Assembly: GCA_951812925.1 (NCBI GenBank)
Contig: OX638368.1
Location: 70,156,422-70,220,421, forward strand
Origin: Calliopum simillimum
Lineage: Eukaryota; Arthropoda; Insecta; Diptera; Lauxaniidae
Reading direction: 5' to 3'
DNA: 64,000 nucleotides
Shown here: positions 1-9,699 of the stretch, one piece after another
Layout: every line of letters begins with the position of its first letter
Numbering within the stretch: position 1 is the stretch's first letter
The notes under the pieces: model-generated
The model's database searches: none
What the model saw: the letters and a program-made list of their open reading frames with translations, nothing else
What the model was told of the DNA's origin: nothing
Position numbers and translations under genes: made by a program

Positions 1-180
1 CTATAGGTAGCGAGAGCGAAGCGCATCCAAAGAGCATTTCTGAATGCGAGAGCGATGCGCATCCAAAGAGCATTTCTGGTAGCGAGAGCGATGCGCATCC
101 AAAGAGCATTTCTGGATGCGAGAGCGATGCGCATCCAAAGATCATTTCTGGTAGCGAGAACGAAGCGCTTTCGGTCACGT
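1..180. repeat. 36-bp minisatellite, array 1
   Basis: About five tandem copies of a 36-bp unit built from 'gcatccaaagagcatttctg' followed by 'gtagcgagagcgatgc' or 'gatgcgagagcgatgc'. The unit is a multiple of three, so several frames stay open by chance and no coding claim is made. The array starts before the window. Confidence 0.9.
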
Positions 181-231
181 ATTAACGTACAAAACAAAAT
201 AAATCAATAAGTCGTCTTCGTAAGAGCGCGA

Positions 232-316
232 TGATAGAGCAGTGGTCTAGCGACTGGCACTGCGATTGAGAGTTGTAGCAACCGTGAGGTCCTCGGTTCA
301 ACTCCGGCCCAGACCT
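232..316 (+). other. tRNA-like sequence with Pol III A and B boxes
   Basis: An A-box-like TGGTCTAGCGAC (243-254) and a B box GGTTCAACTCC (295-305) are spaced as in a tRNA gene. I could not fold a convincing cloverleaf, so this is more likely the head of a tRNA-derived SINE or a tRNA-like module than a working tRNA gene. A second such module lies at 3147-3226, on the other side of the Penelope-like element. Confidence 0.5.
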
Positions 317-412
317 AACACAAAAGTTTTCAACTTGCAATTTTTCAATTAGAATTAATTTAGTATTGTAAAATAAAAATAAATATAATTACATCAAAAA
401 AAAAGAATAATA

Positions 413-445
413 GTCTGATGTGTCTTGACGAAAGACGTAAAATTT
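413..445 (+). ncRNA. degenerate hammerhead-like motif
   Basis: CTGATG is followed by a 5-bp stem (GTCTT 422-426 with AAGAC 432-436, loop GACGA) and then GTAAAA. A functional hammerhead needs CTGATGA and GAAA. Here the A is T and an extra T splits GAAA, and no stem I pairing is visible. It may be a dead relic of the ribozyme seen complete at 3242-3328, or chance. Confidence 0.25.
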
Positions 446-480
446 CAATTAAAAATTAATTTTTTAAATATTTTTATTGT

Positions 481-655
481 CATCCAAAAAGCATCCAAAG
501 AGCATTTCTGAATGCGAGAGCGATGCGCTTTCAAAGAGCATTTCTGGTAGCGAGAGCGATGCGCATCCAAACAGCATTTCTGGATGCGAGAGCGATGCGC
601 ATCCAAAGAGCATTTGTGGTAGCGAGAGCGAAGCGCTTCGTTCCAATGGCATGCC
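481..655. repeat. 36-bp minisatellite, array 2
   Basis: Four to five more copies of the unit found at 1-180, directly before the inverted Penelope fragment. The open frames across this block on both strands come from the repeat being a multiple of three. Confidence 0.9.
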
Positions 656-1005
656 AATGTTAATTTCAGCGCTTTTGGCAACGAGAGAGATGCGCTTCAC
701 TGCTGCTTTAGAGCGCTTCAGAAGCGCTATTGATGCGCTCCATTCCCTATTGGGTTGTTGCAATATTTTTGTTTCTTCTATGTTGGGAGAGTGTCCCATG
801 GTAGCACAGTGCGCCGCAAGTGCTGTTTTATTGTCCAATAATCCTTTTCTTGTCTTGTAGTCCGATTTGTGTGCAGCTAATCTTGTCCATAGTTTTGATT
901 TTGTTGTTCCAACATATATTTTACTACATATGTTGGATCCGTCTCCATTGCATCCTATCCTGTAAATCAAATTTGATTTGTCTAAATTGTCTAGTTTTGA
1001 TTTCA
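656..1005 (-). pseudogene. inverted GIY-YIG endonuclease fragment of a Penelope-like element
   Basis: Read on the minus strand, about 200 bp (roughly 805-1005) is nearly identical to 2296-2506 on the plus strand and encodes the GIY-YIG start 'NLIYRIGCNGDGSN' and 'KIYVGTTKSK'. It runs further than the forward copy, into 'GHSPNIEETKIL', which the forward copy has lost, so the inverted piece preserves more of that region. Penelope-like elements often carry an inverted, truncated copy at the 5' side. The endonuclease would nick target DNA during retrotransposition. It is a fragment and not functional alone. Confidence 0.8.
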
Positions 1006-1017
1006 TGTTTGAGAAAG

Positions 1018-2634
1018 CAGATAAATGGAATACTACAGTGGCGATAGACAAAATCGAATATGAAACCAAAATGAAAAACATCATAAGTGATATGTGTGCA
1101 TACAAACGCTTAAAAACCGACCCAACTACAAAATTACAAGGCCGTAATAATATATTAGTGGAAAAACTATACAAAGCGAATATAATTAGAGATACTGACA
1201 AATACAGATTAATAACGAACGTAGCTACTGCACCTAGAATTTAGGGCTACCCAAAATGCACAAAGAAGGAAGACCTCTTAGACCTATTTGTTCTTCAATT
1301 AACTCGCCATCATACGAACTATGCAAATTTGTGATACAAATTTTAAAGAAAATGACGTTAGATTCCAAATACAACATTAAAGATGCGGTTGAATTTAAGA
1401 CTCGCGTAAACGACACACACATTTCCGATGACGAAGCATTAATATCGTTTGATGTTATATCATTATTCTCCAGCATCCCGGTTAATGTAGCAATTGACAT
1501 TATAAGGAAAAAATGGAATACAATAACTAAATATACGGACATAGAAGAAAATTTATTTTTTGACATTTTAACGTTTTGTATCAAAGATAATAGGTATTTT
1601 AAATATAAAGACAAAGTCTATGAACAACTTAGAGGAATGCCAATGGGATCTCCAGCATCACCAGTCATCGCAGATATAGTTATGGAGGAACTATTGGACT
1701 ACACAATGGAAAAATTAAACGTAAAACCCAGACTTTTGACCAAATACGTGGACGACCTTTTCTGTATAATTCAACGCACGGAAGTTGAAGAAACACTGAA
1801 AACATTAAACAATTTCCACAGACGAATACAATTTACTTACGAACTGGAGAAAGACAAAAAATTACCCTATTTGGACAAATAATAATAAAAAATGAAAATA
1901 AAATAATAATTGACTGGTACCAAAAACCTACAGCATCTGGTCGAATTATAAATTTTCATTCAAAACACCCTAAGCACGTTATAATAAACACCGCAAATAA
2001 TTTTGTTAGGAGAGTTCTGAAAATAAGCGATAAACAATACCATGGAAAAAACATAAAAAGAATCAGCGAAATACTTCAAAAAAACAGCTTTACATATAAA
2101 ACTACGATGGACATTATAAAAAACGCGACTAAAACGCTTGATAAATAAATCTTGGATAAACCAGCAAAAATATTCAAGTCATTGGCACATGTTCCGGGCT
2201 TTTCTGATAGAATTGTACATTCCGACATTTACGATAAAAATAAAATCAGCATCGCTTTAAAAACTAATAACACTTTAAAACAACTATTCGCAAACACGAA
2301 ATCAAAACTAGACAATTTAGACAAATCAAATTTGATTTACAGGATAGGATGCAATGGAGACGGATCCAACAAATGTAGTAAAATATATGTTGGAACAACA
2401 AAATCAAAACTACGGACAAGATTAGCTGCACACAAATCGGACTACAAGACAAGAAAAGGATTATTGGGCAATAAAACAGCACTTGCGGCGCACTGTGCAC
2501 CAAGAGACAAACTACAAAAAACGATACACAATAGAAATATTACATATAATCAACACTCCATCGAACATAAGGCTAAACTACAAAACAGACACCGAAAAAT
2601 GCGCGCAAACATACAGACACATAATCACGAAACA
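1018..2634 (+). pseudogene. Penelope-like element: reverse transcriptase plus GIY-YIG endonuclease, decayed
   Basis: Encodes a Penelope-family reverse transcriptase followed by a GIY-YIG nuclease; together these copy and insert the element. Seen in order: a thumb-like N-terminal part (1021-1240), a 'YPKMHKEGRPLRPICSSI' block (about 1247), 'ISFDVISLFSSIP' (motif A, about 1445), 'MPMGSPASPVIADI' (about 1636), 'YVDDLF' catalytic motif (about 1746), a 'RIINFHSKHPKHV' linker (about 1940), then GIY-YIG (2330-2500). Breaks: an in-frame TAG at about 1242, a frameshift near 1880, a stop at about 2146, and loss of part of the nuclease after 2505. The motif order is diagnostic of the family; clade assignment is not attempted. 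Confidence 0.9.
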
Positions 2635-2689
2635 TAACAAAACAACAAGTTAAAAATTATGCGTCACCCACGAAACAAAACAAAACAAC

Positions 2690-2940
2690 AATTTAGTTAA
2701 CAAACGACACTCATTAAACGCGGGTATAATTCATTAATACACGTATCTAGACTATTTTCATTGAAAAAATTCAGCATATTGTTAAGCTTGTTTTCTAAAA
2801 TAGCATTCAACTTCGTAAAGTCAGCTTTTTTAAAATTATATTCATAAATTTTAATCGGAGAAGTTGAGTCAAGTATGTTATTATTGTCAATTTGAAATAG
2901 AATACTCAATGGAGGATGATAACCATCTACCACCACAATA
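2690..2940 (-). pseudogene. possible non-LTR retrotransposon endonuclease fragment
   Basis: An open stretch on the minus strand contains 'DGYHPPLSILF' and 'YNFKKADFTKLN'. This resembles the end of LINE apurinic-type endonucleases and the linker that follows ('..HHPPL..' then 'Y.F..ADY..L'). It has no start or end of its own and is cut off at both sides. Family assignment rests on these short motifs only. Confidence 0.4.
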
Positions 2941-3135
2941 TTGTTAAATTATAATTTTGTGTTAATTTGTGTTTTTTATTGTTTTATAAATTATAATTTT
3001 AGCGTAAAATTCTTTCCTGAAGACGAACACCGAAGGAGTTCGAAATATTGAAAAAATTAAACAAAAACAACAACAACAAGTGTACTTACATAAATAACAA
3101 CAACAGTGTTATTTATGTGAGGATCTTTGACGAGG
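2941..3135 (+). other. Penelope 3' flank, CAA-rich
   Basis: Non-coding. It contains 'cctgaagacgaacaccgaag' followed closely by 'gttcgaaatattg', a type of sequence common near the 3' ends of Penelope-like elements. A CAA-rich tract and a short inverted repeat (acataaataac / gttatttatgt, about 3089-3119) follow. Confidence 0.4.
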
Positions 3136-3146
3136 TAGATCGTTTC

Positions 3147-3226
3147 GTAGCGTGGCCTAAATGGTAGAGGTCTGCTGCACTCTTTCATTAGAATGCAGAA
3201 GGCTGCAGGTTCGATTCTAGTAAGAA
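3147..3226 (+). other. tRNA-like sequence with perfect A and B boxes
   Basis: The A box TGGCCTAAATGG (3153-3164) and B box GGTTCGATTCT (3208-3218) fit the Pol III consensus. A 4-bp D stem (GCCT with AGGT) can form, but the anticodon arm is expanded and the T stem is poor, so it is not a standard tRNA. It ends about 15 bases before a complete hammerhead motif. Confidence 0.6.
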
Positions 3227-3241
3227 GCAAAGATTAACTAA

Positions 3242-3328
3242 AATAGGTCTGATGAGGCTATGTACATATATATATATGCAAATATATATATGTGTATGTG
3301 GTAATAGCCGAAACATATGTCACCAATT
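3242..3328 (+). ncRNA. type I hammerhead ribozyme
   Basis: All core elements are present in order: CTGATGA (3249-3255); stem II GGCTA (3256-3260) with TAGCC (3305-3309), extended by a long AT/GT-rich hairpin; GAAA (3310-3313); a very short stem III formed by the palindrome ACATATGT (3313-3320); GTC (3319-3321) as the cleavage triplet; and stem I, AATAGGT (3242-3248) with ACCAATT (3322-3328), one mismatch. The near-absence of a loop III is typical of hammerheads described in Penelope-like elements, which are thought to cleave as dimers. Predicted cut: after C3321. The fold is read directly; activity is inferred. Confidence 0.8.
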
Positions 3329-3329
3329 T

Positions 3330-3987
3330 CCAAGTTAATACTTGTAGCGTCGGTTGTTGTTCATTGCAAATTTGACTGTACAAGTTCGTATTAATGAAAT
3401 ATTCAAAAATAGCAGTCTTAAAAAGCAAAATTAAAATCATTTTAATTTGTGAAAAATCATTTAAAACAAATTTATTTCATTAAAACAAAAAAGAGTTTTA
3501 TTTGGAATTGACCTAGAGCTTGAAGAAATTTAGATAAAAAAATTTTAAAATCATAAGGTCGAACAAAATATCACCATAATTGAAATTTATTTTATAATTT
3601 TTTTTTATGTCAAAATTGATGTGATTTGATGTTATGAAATTTTTATTTCTTGACATTTTGGTGTCTATACTAGATATTTTGCTGTTATGACCTGAACTAT
3701 TGCATGATTTATTGCTCGTCGAGTCGGGGTGTTATGTTTTTATTATAAGTTTCTTTTACTATAAAAAAATCTGAAGTGGGGGGGGCGTAAAAATAAGTAC
3801 CTAGGGCGGCAAATTGCTTAGATCCGCCACTGGTTATATAGCTTCAAAAAATGGCAAAAAACTACTTTTTTTGGTCTTTATGTTACAATATCTCATAAAC
3901 TATACATGATTGAGCAATTCTGAGGTTGAATTCGCGATTAGCAACGCAAAATACATCGATTGTGATTATTTTAATTTTTGTTTAATG
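3330..3987. other. AT-rich spacer, no gene seen
   Basis: No coding or structural feature that I can support. It holds a short 'ccgccactgg' repeat tail (about 3822) and, at 3840-3960, a diverged stretch ('caatatctcataaac', 'gagcaattctgag') resembling arms of the fold-back element at 42204-44222. Confidence 0.5.
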
Positions 3988-3989
3988 TA

Positions 3990-5546
3990 GGGGAAAGTGG
4001 GGTAAAGTGGGAAGTGGGGTAAAGTGGGAAATGCCACTTTCAGGGCAAACTAGCAAAGTTGAGCTGTCATGCGCTTCTGATATGTACTTGCAATGACAGT
4101 AAACAAATCTTAATGGTATAGCGACGCGTGCATACGTATTTTTGTGATCTCTGGAATCATGAAAAGTTTTTAAGTGATTTTGAAATTTCATTTTTAAATT
4201 TTTAAGCATAGATATTTTCACTGTTTCTGGAGATAAACCGATTGTAAGTACACAAAAATATCCTTTGTAGTCTTAATTTTGATAACGCAAAAGGATTCCG
4301 TGTAATTCATAGAGTGAAAGAATGACGCTCACATTTTTTGCAAAATGTGGTATCGGGGTAAAGTGGGAAATTTTTTATGGGGTAAAGTGGGAAATGTTAT
4401 TTCACTATTGCTCTTCCCCACTTGTCAACGTATTATACTATTTCATAGATAAAAAGTGCTTGGATGAAGCAGCTACACCATCAATCATCAAAACAGCTTT
4501 ATCCAGAACTGGTGTGTTCGAGCTCAATCCACACACGTTTGGCGAAGGGGATTTTATCGCTTCTCGTGTTATTGCTAGGGTTGAAGAAAGAGCTCAAACT
4601 GGAGCTGATCCAGGAGCCGAAATGTCGGTAGAAGACACTGACCGCGTACTTCTGGTTGTGGACGAAGGAAATTCGACTGGTTTGTTTAAAGAAGTCGCCA
4701 CAACTTCACGATCAAGCTCGTGCGGCAATTTGAATGCAGCCGATCCATTGAAAATTGGCCAAGCAAAACAAAAATCCAGTAGAGGTCGGAAAGCCATGAA
4801 AAGCGCCGTTCTAACAACTCCCGAAAAGCTAAACGAGTTACAAAAAGCAGCTGAGAAACGTTTAGTCAATAAACGGAAGAAAGAGGAAAACGAATCAAAA
4901 ACAAATAGAGTGTCAGGAGCAAAGAAAGCACCACCAACAAATAAAGCGGCAAAGAAACAAAGAAGTGCAAGCTCTGATGAAGATCGTGATTTTTGCACCA
5001 TTTGCATGGAACTCATGCCCGATAACATGACCAGACACAATACCATCAAATGCAACAAAAAGGATTGTCAACGTCCATTTCACATGAAATGCGTTAACCT
5101 AACTACAAGCTTCTTTTATTGCAAAAACTCAGAGAACGACGAATAAGTTTACCTTTTTTAAACACATTTTTTCAAACACATTTGTCATCTATTTTTTTCC
5201 AGCAAAATTATTTTTTTTCCATATTTACTCCTATGGGTGTGTTCTATGAACTTTTTTTGACTTACAATAAAGATATTAAAACTTTTTTACAATATTTGTG
5301 TTAGTTTCAATTACTTTTTGCAAGTTTCCCACTTTACCCCACGATTTTTAATTTTTGCCATTTTGGGCATCCTCGGTCAAAGCGTCGTACTCAGCAGAAA
5401 ATCCATATTTTCGGTTCGTTTCTTCGATAAAAATATAGCTTATTTAATTTTCTTTGCTATAGGAAGTTGAAACATGAAAAAATAATAAGGTTTGTTCATT
5501 TTATGGAGCTTCGAAAAAAAGTTTCCCACTTTACCCCACTTTCCCC
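3990..5546 (+). mobile_element. pogo-like DNA transposon, internally deleted
   Basis: Perfect 24-bp terminal inverted repeats (3990-4013 and 5523-5546) begin GGGGAAAGTGGGG and are flanked by TA (3988-3989, 5547-5548), the Tc1/mariner/pogo target duplication. The motif GGGGTAAAGTGGGAA recurs inside at 4016, 4355, 4379 and, inverted, at 5325, as expected of repeated transposase-binding sites. At 1557 bp it is too short for a full pogo element. The remaining reading frame is described separately. An AATAAA signal lies at 5266. Confidence 0.9.
4322..5146 (+). pseudogene. truncated pogo-like transposase C-terminus with PHD/RING-like zinc finger
   Basis: A 274-codon frame. Residues 10-30 merely translate the internal GGGGTAAAGTGGGAA motifs (repeated 'GVKWE'), so the true start is unknown and the first ATG is probably not biological. 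'IIKTALSRTGVFELNP' resembles the end of pogo/Tigger DDE domains; the catalytic core itself is missing. A Lys/Ser-rich basic linker (about 140-215) follows. The tail carries a zinc-binding pattern, Cys225, Cys228, Cys244, Cys249, His254, Cys257, Cys267, like a PHD finger. Such fingers in transposases may contact chromatin. Lacking the catalytic domain, it cannot transpose DNA by itself. Confidence 0.7.
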
Positions 5547-5548
5547 TA

Positions 5549-5753
5549 GTTAAAAAATTTTTTTTTTCTTTATGTATGGGAAAATGCCCCAATTGGTAAA
5601 GCGATTATCTCAAAATTTAGTCGAGGAGTCCCGAGTGAAAATTTTTTTATACATCATTTGAACGATAAGTAAACAGAATCTGGAAAAAAAATTGATGTGC
5701 TACGACGTCCGATTTAGAACGGGTTAAGGCACACCGTGAGGGGTGTCACTAAA
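5549..5753. other. spacer, nothing recognised
   Basis: AT-rich sequence between two elements, with no support for a gene or RNA. Confidence 0.5.
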
Positions 5754-6492
5754 ATATCGATACCTTAGAGCGCTATAGTCCTATCTCCATTTTTCCAATT
5801 GTTGGGAAATGCAAAAAAAAAGGTTTCAAACAGTGGTTATTCAGGATTGGCTGCTACTTCGATATAACGATACATAATATTTTTACCTATAGTATATTTT
5901 AATATAACTTAATGTTTTTAACCAATTTTATTAATTTCTAAAGAAATCCCAGCCAATTTATAGTATGTCATTACTTTTGGTCTTATATAGAATTCCACTA
6001 CTATTGAAATAAACGACGTATTTAGTACATTTTTTGAATTTTTTCCACTAAAATGTCGTAAAAAGTCATGAAACGCGTAGAAAACACGTAGAAAACACGA
6101 AAAAATCAACGAATTTTTTTTTTTTTTTTTTGAATTTTTGGTTCCGACAAACAAGAGTGGAGCCTTGGGTGTTACCAAATTTGTTCACTTAAATGTCGCA
6201 AAAAGTCATGAAACGCGAAGAAAACGCGAAAAAACGAAGAATTCTTTTTAAAAAATGTGACTTACATATTTGAATATTCATTGGAGATAGGACAGAAGCG
6301 CTCTTGAAAAAATTACAGTTTGGAGATATGATTTTTCTTAGTTATCGAATATTTTGGTATTTTAGTGGCATTTTGACATCACACAGCACAGTTTTCCACA
6401 CGGTAAAGAAGCCCACAATGATGCCATAACTGCAAAAATCTCAAAATCGCAAAAAGTGGAGATAGGACTATATCGCTCTAAGGTATCGATAT
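5754..6492. mobile_element. fold-back (MITE-like) element
   Basis: About 40-bp imperfect inverted ends: ATATCGATACCTTAGAGCG at 5754, followed by a 'gtcctatctcc' block, mirrored at 6451-6492. Inside is an internal duplication of a 'gtcgcaaaaagtcatgaaac' type stretch (about 6055-6110 and 6195-6240). No coding potential. Confidence 0.75.
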
Positions 6493-6658
6493 AGTGTACG
6501 AGTATTCCTTATATACGTATTGCTGCAACATGTCGTCTTAAAATAGTCATAACTTTAAAGAGAAATGTTACGAAAAAACCGATTTTTTTAAAAATGGATG
6601 GTGCGGAAACGATACATTTTATATATATATATATGTGTGTATGTCTATATACAATATA

Positions 6659-8112
6659 TCTATATATATAAAAATGAAATGGTGTCCGTATGTAGCTTAT
6701 GAACGCGAAAACTACACGGCCGATTTACATAATTTTTTTTTTAAATTGTTTGTTGTGGTCTGTAGAAGGTTCTTAAGGGGATGAGATCCCACTGAGGGGA
6801 ACGGGGGTTGCACCCCCCATACTAAAATAATACAAACTAGTAAGGGTGTTACCTTTGGCCTGGCCAAACATTTAATACCCTACACAGCGGTATTTTGAAA
6901 ATTTTGCTAATGTGGGAGGTGCCACGCCCTCCAAATTCACCCAGTTTTTTCTCAGAGTTTGCATTTATAGTTCTTAGTATTTTAGTGAAATTTGGTTGGA
7001 TTATCTGAAAAAATATTTTCAGAATAGCGTTTTGAAGCTTTTGCTTACATGGGAGGAGCCACGCCCTCTTGTCCGATTTTATCCAGTTTTTGCTTAAAGC
7101 TTGCATTTATAGTTTTTAGTGTCCGAGTCAAATCTAGTTTGATTATCTCAAAAAACGCTTTCAGTACAGCGTTTTGAAGCTTTTGCTTATATGAGAGGTG
7201 CCGCGCCCTCTTGTCCGAATTCAACCAGCTTTTTCTCAGAGCTTGCGCTGACAATTCGTAGTATTTATGTGTATTTTGGTTGCATTGTTGTGAAATATAC
7301 TCCAAAATTTGTATTTTGAAGATATTTTTTGTATGGGCGGTAGGCGTGTCCGTTGACCGATTTCGCTCATTTTCAATCCCCCGAGCTAACTTTGACGACG
7401 GAGGCTGTGTACTAAATTTCATTGAATTACCTTGCTTAGTTTTCCCAAAAAATGTATTTCCACACACAGCCGTTACCCAGCCAGCCAGCCAGCCAGCCAG
7501 ACAGACGGACATGGCTATATCGGCTCAGGAGGTGACGCTGATCAAGAATATATATACTTTTCCATATCTGCCACGCCTCCTTCTCTGCGTTACAAACGGA
7601 AGGCCAAAGTGAATATACCCTGGGTGTAGGGTATAAAAATTTTATATCTTTACAGTTATACAAGCTATGATTATGAAAGTTGGTGAACTTATGCATAATG
7701 TATGTACCATTCACCATGCAAAATTTGAGGGGGATTTAACTAGGGGACGTTGCACCCCTCAAATGAAAAAAACACACAAAATGCTATATAAGTGTTCCTA
7801 TATCAGTTATCATTATGAAACTTGGTACATGTATGTTTATTGCGTCTACTATTCAGCCTGCTAAGCTTAAGAGGGATTGAACGAAAGGGGTTTGTACCCC
7901 CAGTACAGTATAAATACTCAATACTGCTATATTTCTACGCCTATGGTAGCTATCATTATAAAAGTTGGTACATAAATATATTGTATGTATATTTTATTCA
8001 CCTTAAAAAACCTGAAGGGTTGGAAAACAAGGATGACGGAGATAGATGGGACTTGGAACATATGTAAAGGGCATTGGGAACGGGCGAACAACGTCGCTTC
8101 CGGGCCAGCTAG
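6659..8112 (+). mobile_element. Helitron-like non-autonomous element (candidate)
   Basis: The left side reads A followed by TCTATATATATAAAAATG. The right side ends CCAGCTAG followed by T. This fits the TC...CTRR ends and A/T insertion site of Helitrons. A short hairpin (GCGA/TCGC, 8083-8096) lies just before the end. There is no Rep/helicase coding. Internal direct repeats of 'aaagttggtacat' type are present. A nested inverted-repeat unit occupies 6869-7640. Confidence 0.55.
6869..7640 (+). repeat. fly interspersed repeat ending in 'gggtataaaaa'
   Basis: The ends are imperfect inverted repeats (ATACCCTACAC at about 6877; its complement in 'gtgtagggtataaaaa' at 7624). The inside has repeated 'gaggtgccacgccctc' blocks, a (CCAG)n microsatellite at 7479-7500 and the block 'acggacatggctatatcggc' followed by 'gatcaagaatatatatac', which I recognise as a widespread fly repeat. 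Related fragments lie at 11300-11455 and 52450-52680. Apparent frames across it are not genes. Confidence 0.7.
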
Positions 8113-8150
8113 TATACATATATATATATTACTCATATATACATGTACAA

Positions 8151-8311
8151 GTATATATGAGGCTATGAGCGCAATAGTGGCCTAACCCTCACTTCGTTAA
8201 AAAATCATAAGCAAATAACTTGTGCTTTTATCGACTCAGGATATATGCTTTTGCTTTATCAGCGAAGCATAGGTTAGGCCACTGTTGCGCTCATAGCCTC
8301 ATATATGTACG
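8151..8311. repeat. long hairpin, MITE-like
   Basis: About 37-bp arms: 'gaggctatgagcgcaatagt' (8159-8178) continuing to 'ggcctaacc' (8187) is mirrored at 8271-8307 with two or three mismatches. The loop is about 83 bases. Confidence 0.75.
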
Positions 8312-8339
8312 TATATACATATATATGTGTACAAAATAT

Positions 8340-9600
8340 GTATATGAACACCGAGATATACTCAAAAATCGTTAAAAAAAACTAAAATATCGAAGAAAAA
8401 AAAACGGCTGGACGTTCGATTTCGCGGATTTTGATACTAGAAGGGTCCCCCAACATTATCCCTGAAAAAAATCGGGGGTGGTGTTTCAAAAAGTTAAAAG
8501 TTTTTAAAAACCACCGTGTTTGTTGGTGTTGATTTGGAATTCTGTCTCAAAATTGCTGTATCTTGTACGGTTAAGGAGATATTTTAACATAAAAGCATAA
8601 GAAACACCGTTTTTGCTCTTTTTAAAGGTTACTTCCAACCACAAAAAGTGGTATAGTGGTTGAAAGTTCCAGTCTGTTTCTTTAAAATTCAATTTAAATT
8701 ATACCGATATCTTTTTTATTCTCGGAGTTATTCTAACCTTAAAAGTTGAAAAATTGCAAAAAACGGGTTTTTTTTTTTATTTCTGCTTACGATATTTCGG
8801 AGGAACAAAGAGATATCGATACAATTTAAATTGGGTTTTGAAGAAAAAGGCTGTCACTTTTAACATCAATACCATGCTGAAAGTTACCATGAAAGTTACC
8901 GGTGTTTTTTGCATTTTTAGGTTAGGATATCTCTAAAACCAAATGAGGTAGAGCAATTCTGAGACCGGAACGCATACATCGCAAATGACTATTGTTGTTT
9001 CGGTTTCACCAAGAAAATTTTAAACTCAAAGTTTCTTTTCTGGCCAAATTTGATAAAACTTTAAGGTTTTTAGTAAGTAAAGTGAAGCTTATAGATTAGT
9101 TGTTAAAGTCAGTTGATAGATAAATTAATGACAAAAAAATAAAAGTAAAAAAAAAATTTGCTAGAGCAAAATGAGAAAAAAATTTGTTCTTAAATGTGCA
9201 AACACCTCAAAAAATTAAGAAATTTTGAAGTTTAAAGTGCTTGTAAAAAATATTTGGAAAGAGTAGGTTAACTATTATTAATGCAGAGTTTTGCTCAAAA
9301 TATTCTTAAAATAATTTTTGCAAATACCTTATATCGTTAAAAAGATATAGCGTTTAAATTAAAAAAAATAAGCAAAAACACAAAAATTCCTAAAAAAGTA
9401 CATTCAAGCTCGTTGTGGAATATCTAAACGCAATTTTTTTTGGGTTCCAAAGCACTTTTTGTAATCAGCACGATCCAAGGATTCAGAAAAGTAGCGCGCA
9501 CCTTGACTTTTTAACACTTTTGGTTTTCCCATACAAAATTTGGACCACTCTAATGGACATGGATGAGATTTGGTATATGTAAACATTAAGAGTAACGGGA
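8340..9600. other. AT-rich DNA with diverged fold-back arms
   Basis: No gene. At 8920-9010 the 'ggttaggatatctc', 'gagcaattctgagaccgga' and 'gactattgttgtttc' blocks match, in degraded form, the arms of the fold-back at 42204-44222, so this is likely an older copy. The remainder is uninformative AT-rich sequence. Confidence 0.45.
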
Positions 9601-9699
9601 CAAATAATGTCCAAGGGAAAAATAGGCGGTGCCATGCCCTTAAAAAAATTTCAAAACTCTGAAATTATTTATAGTCCAGGCAAATTAGCATTTGAAATA

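Noticed and set aside
1..655. Regular repeats reminiscent of a CRISPR array
   Set aside because: Units are head-to-tail without unique spacers and the context is an insect genome.
464..1201. A 245-codon minus-strand frame running through minisatellite and Penelope fragment
   Set aside because: The first part is the endonuclease fragment; the remainder is the 36-bp repeat, which keeps all frames open. Not a single gene.
4594..5058. A 154-codon minus-strand frame opposite the pogo-like protein
   Set aside because: It is a shadow of the plus-strand frame, which has recognisable domains.
7045..7612. Overlapping frames of 110-155 codons on both strands
   Set aside because: They lie in a known-type interspersed repeat with a CCAG microsatellite; no domain similarity.
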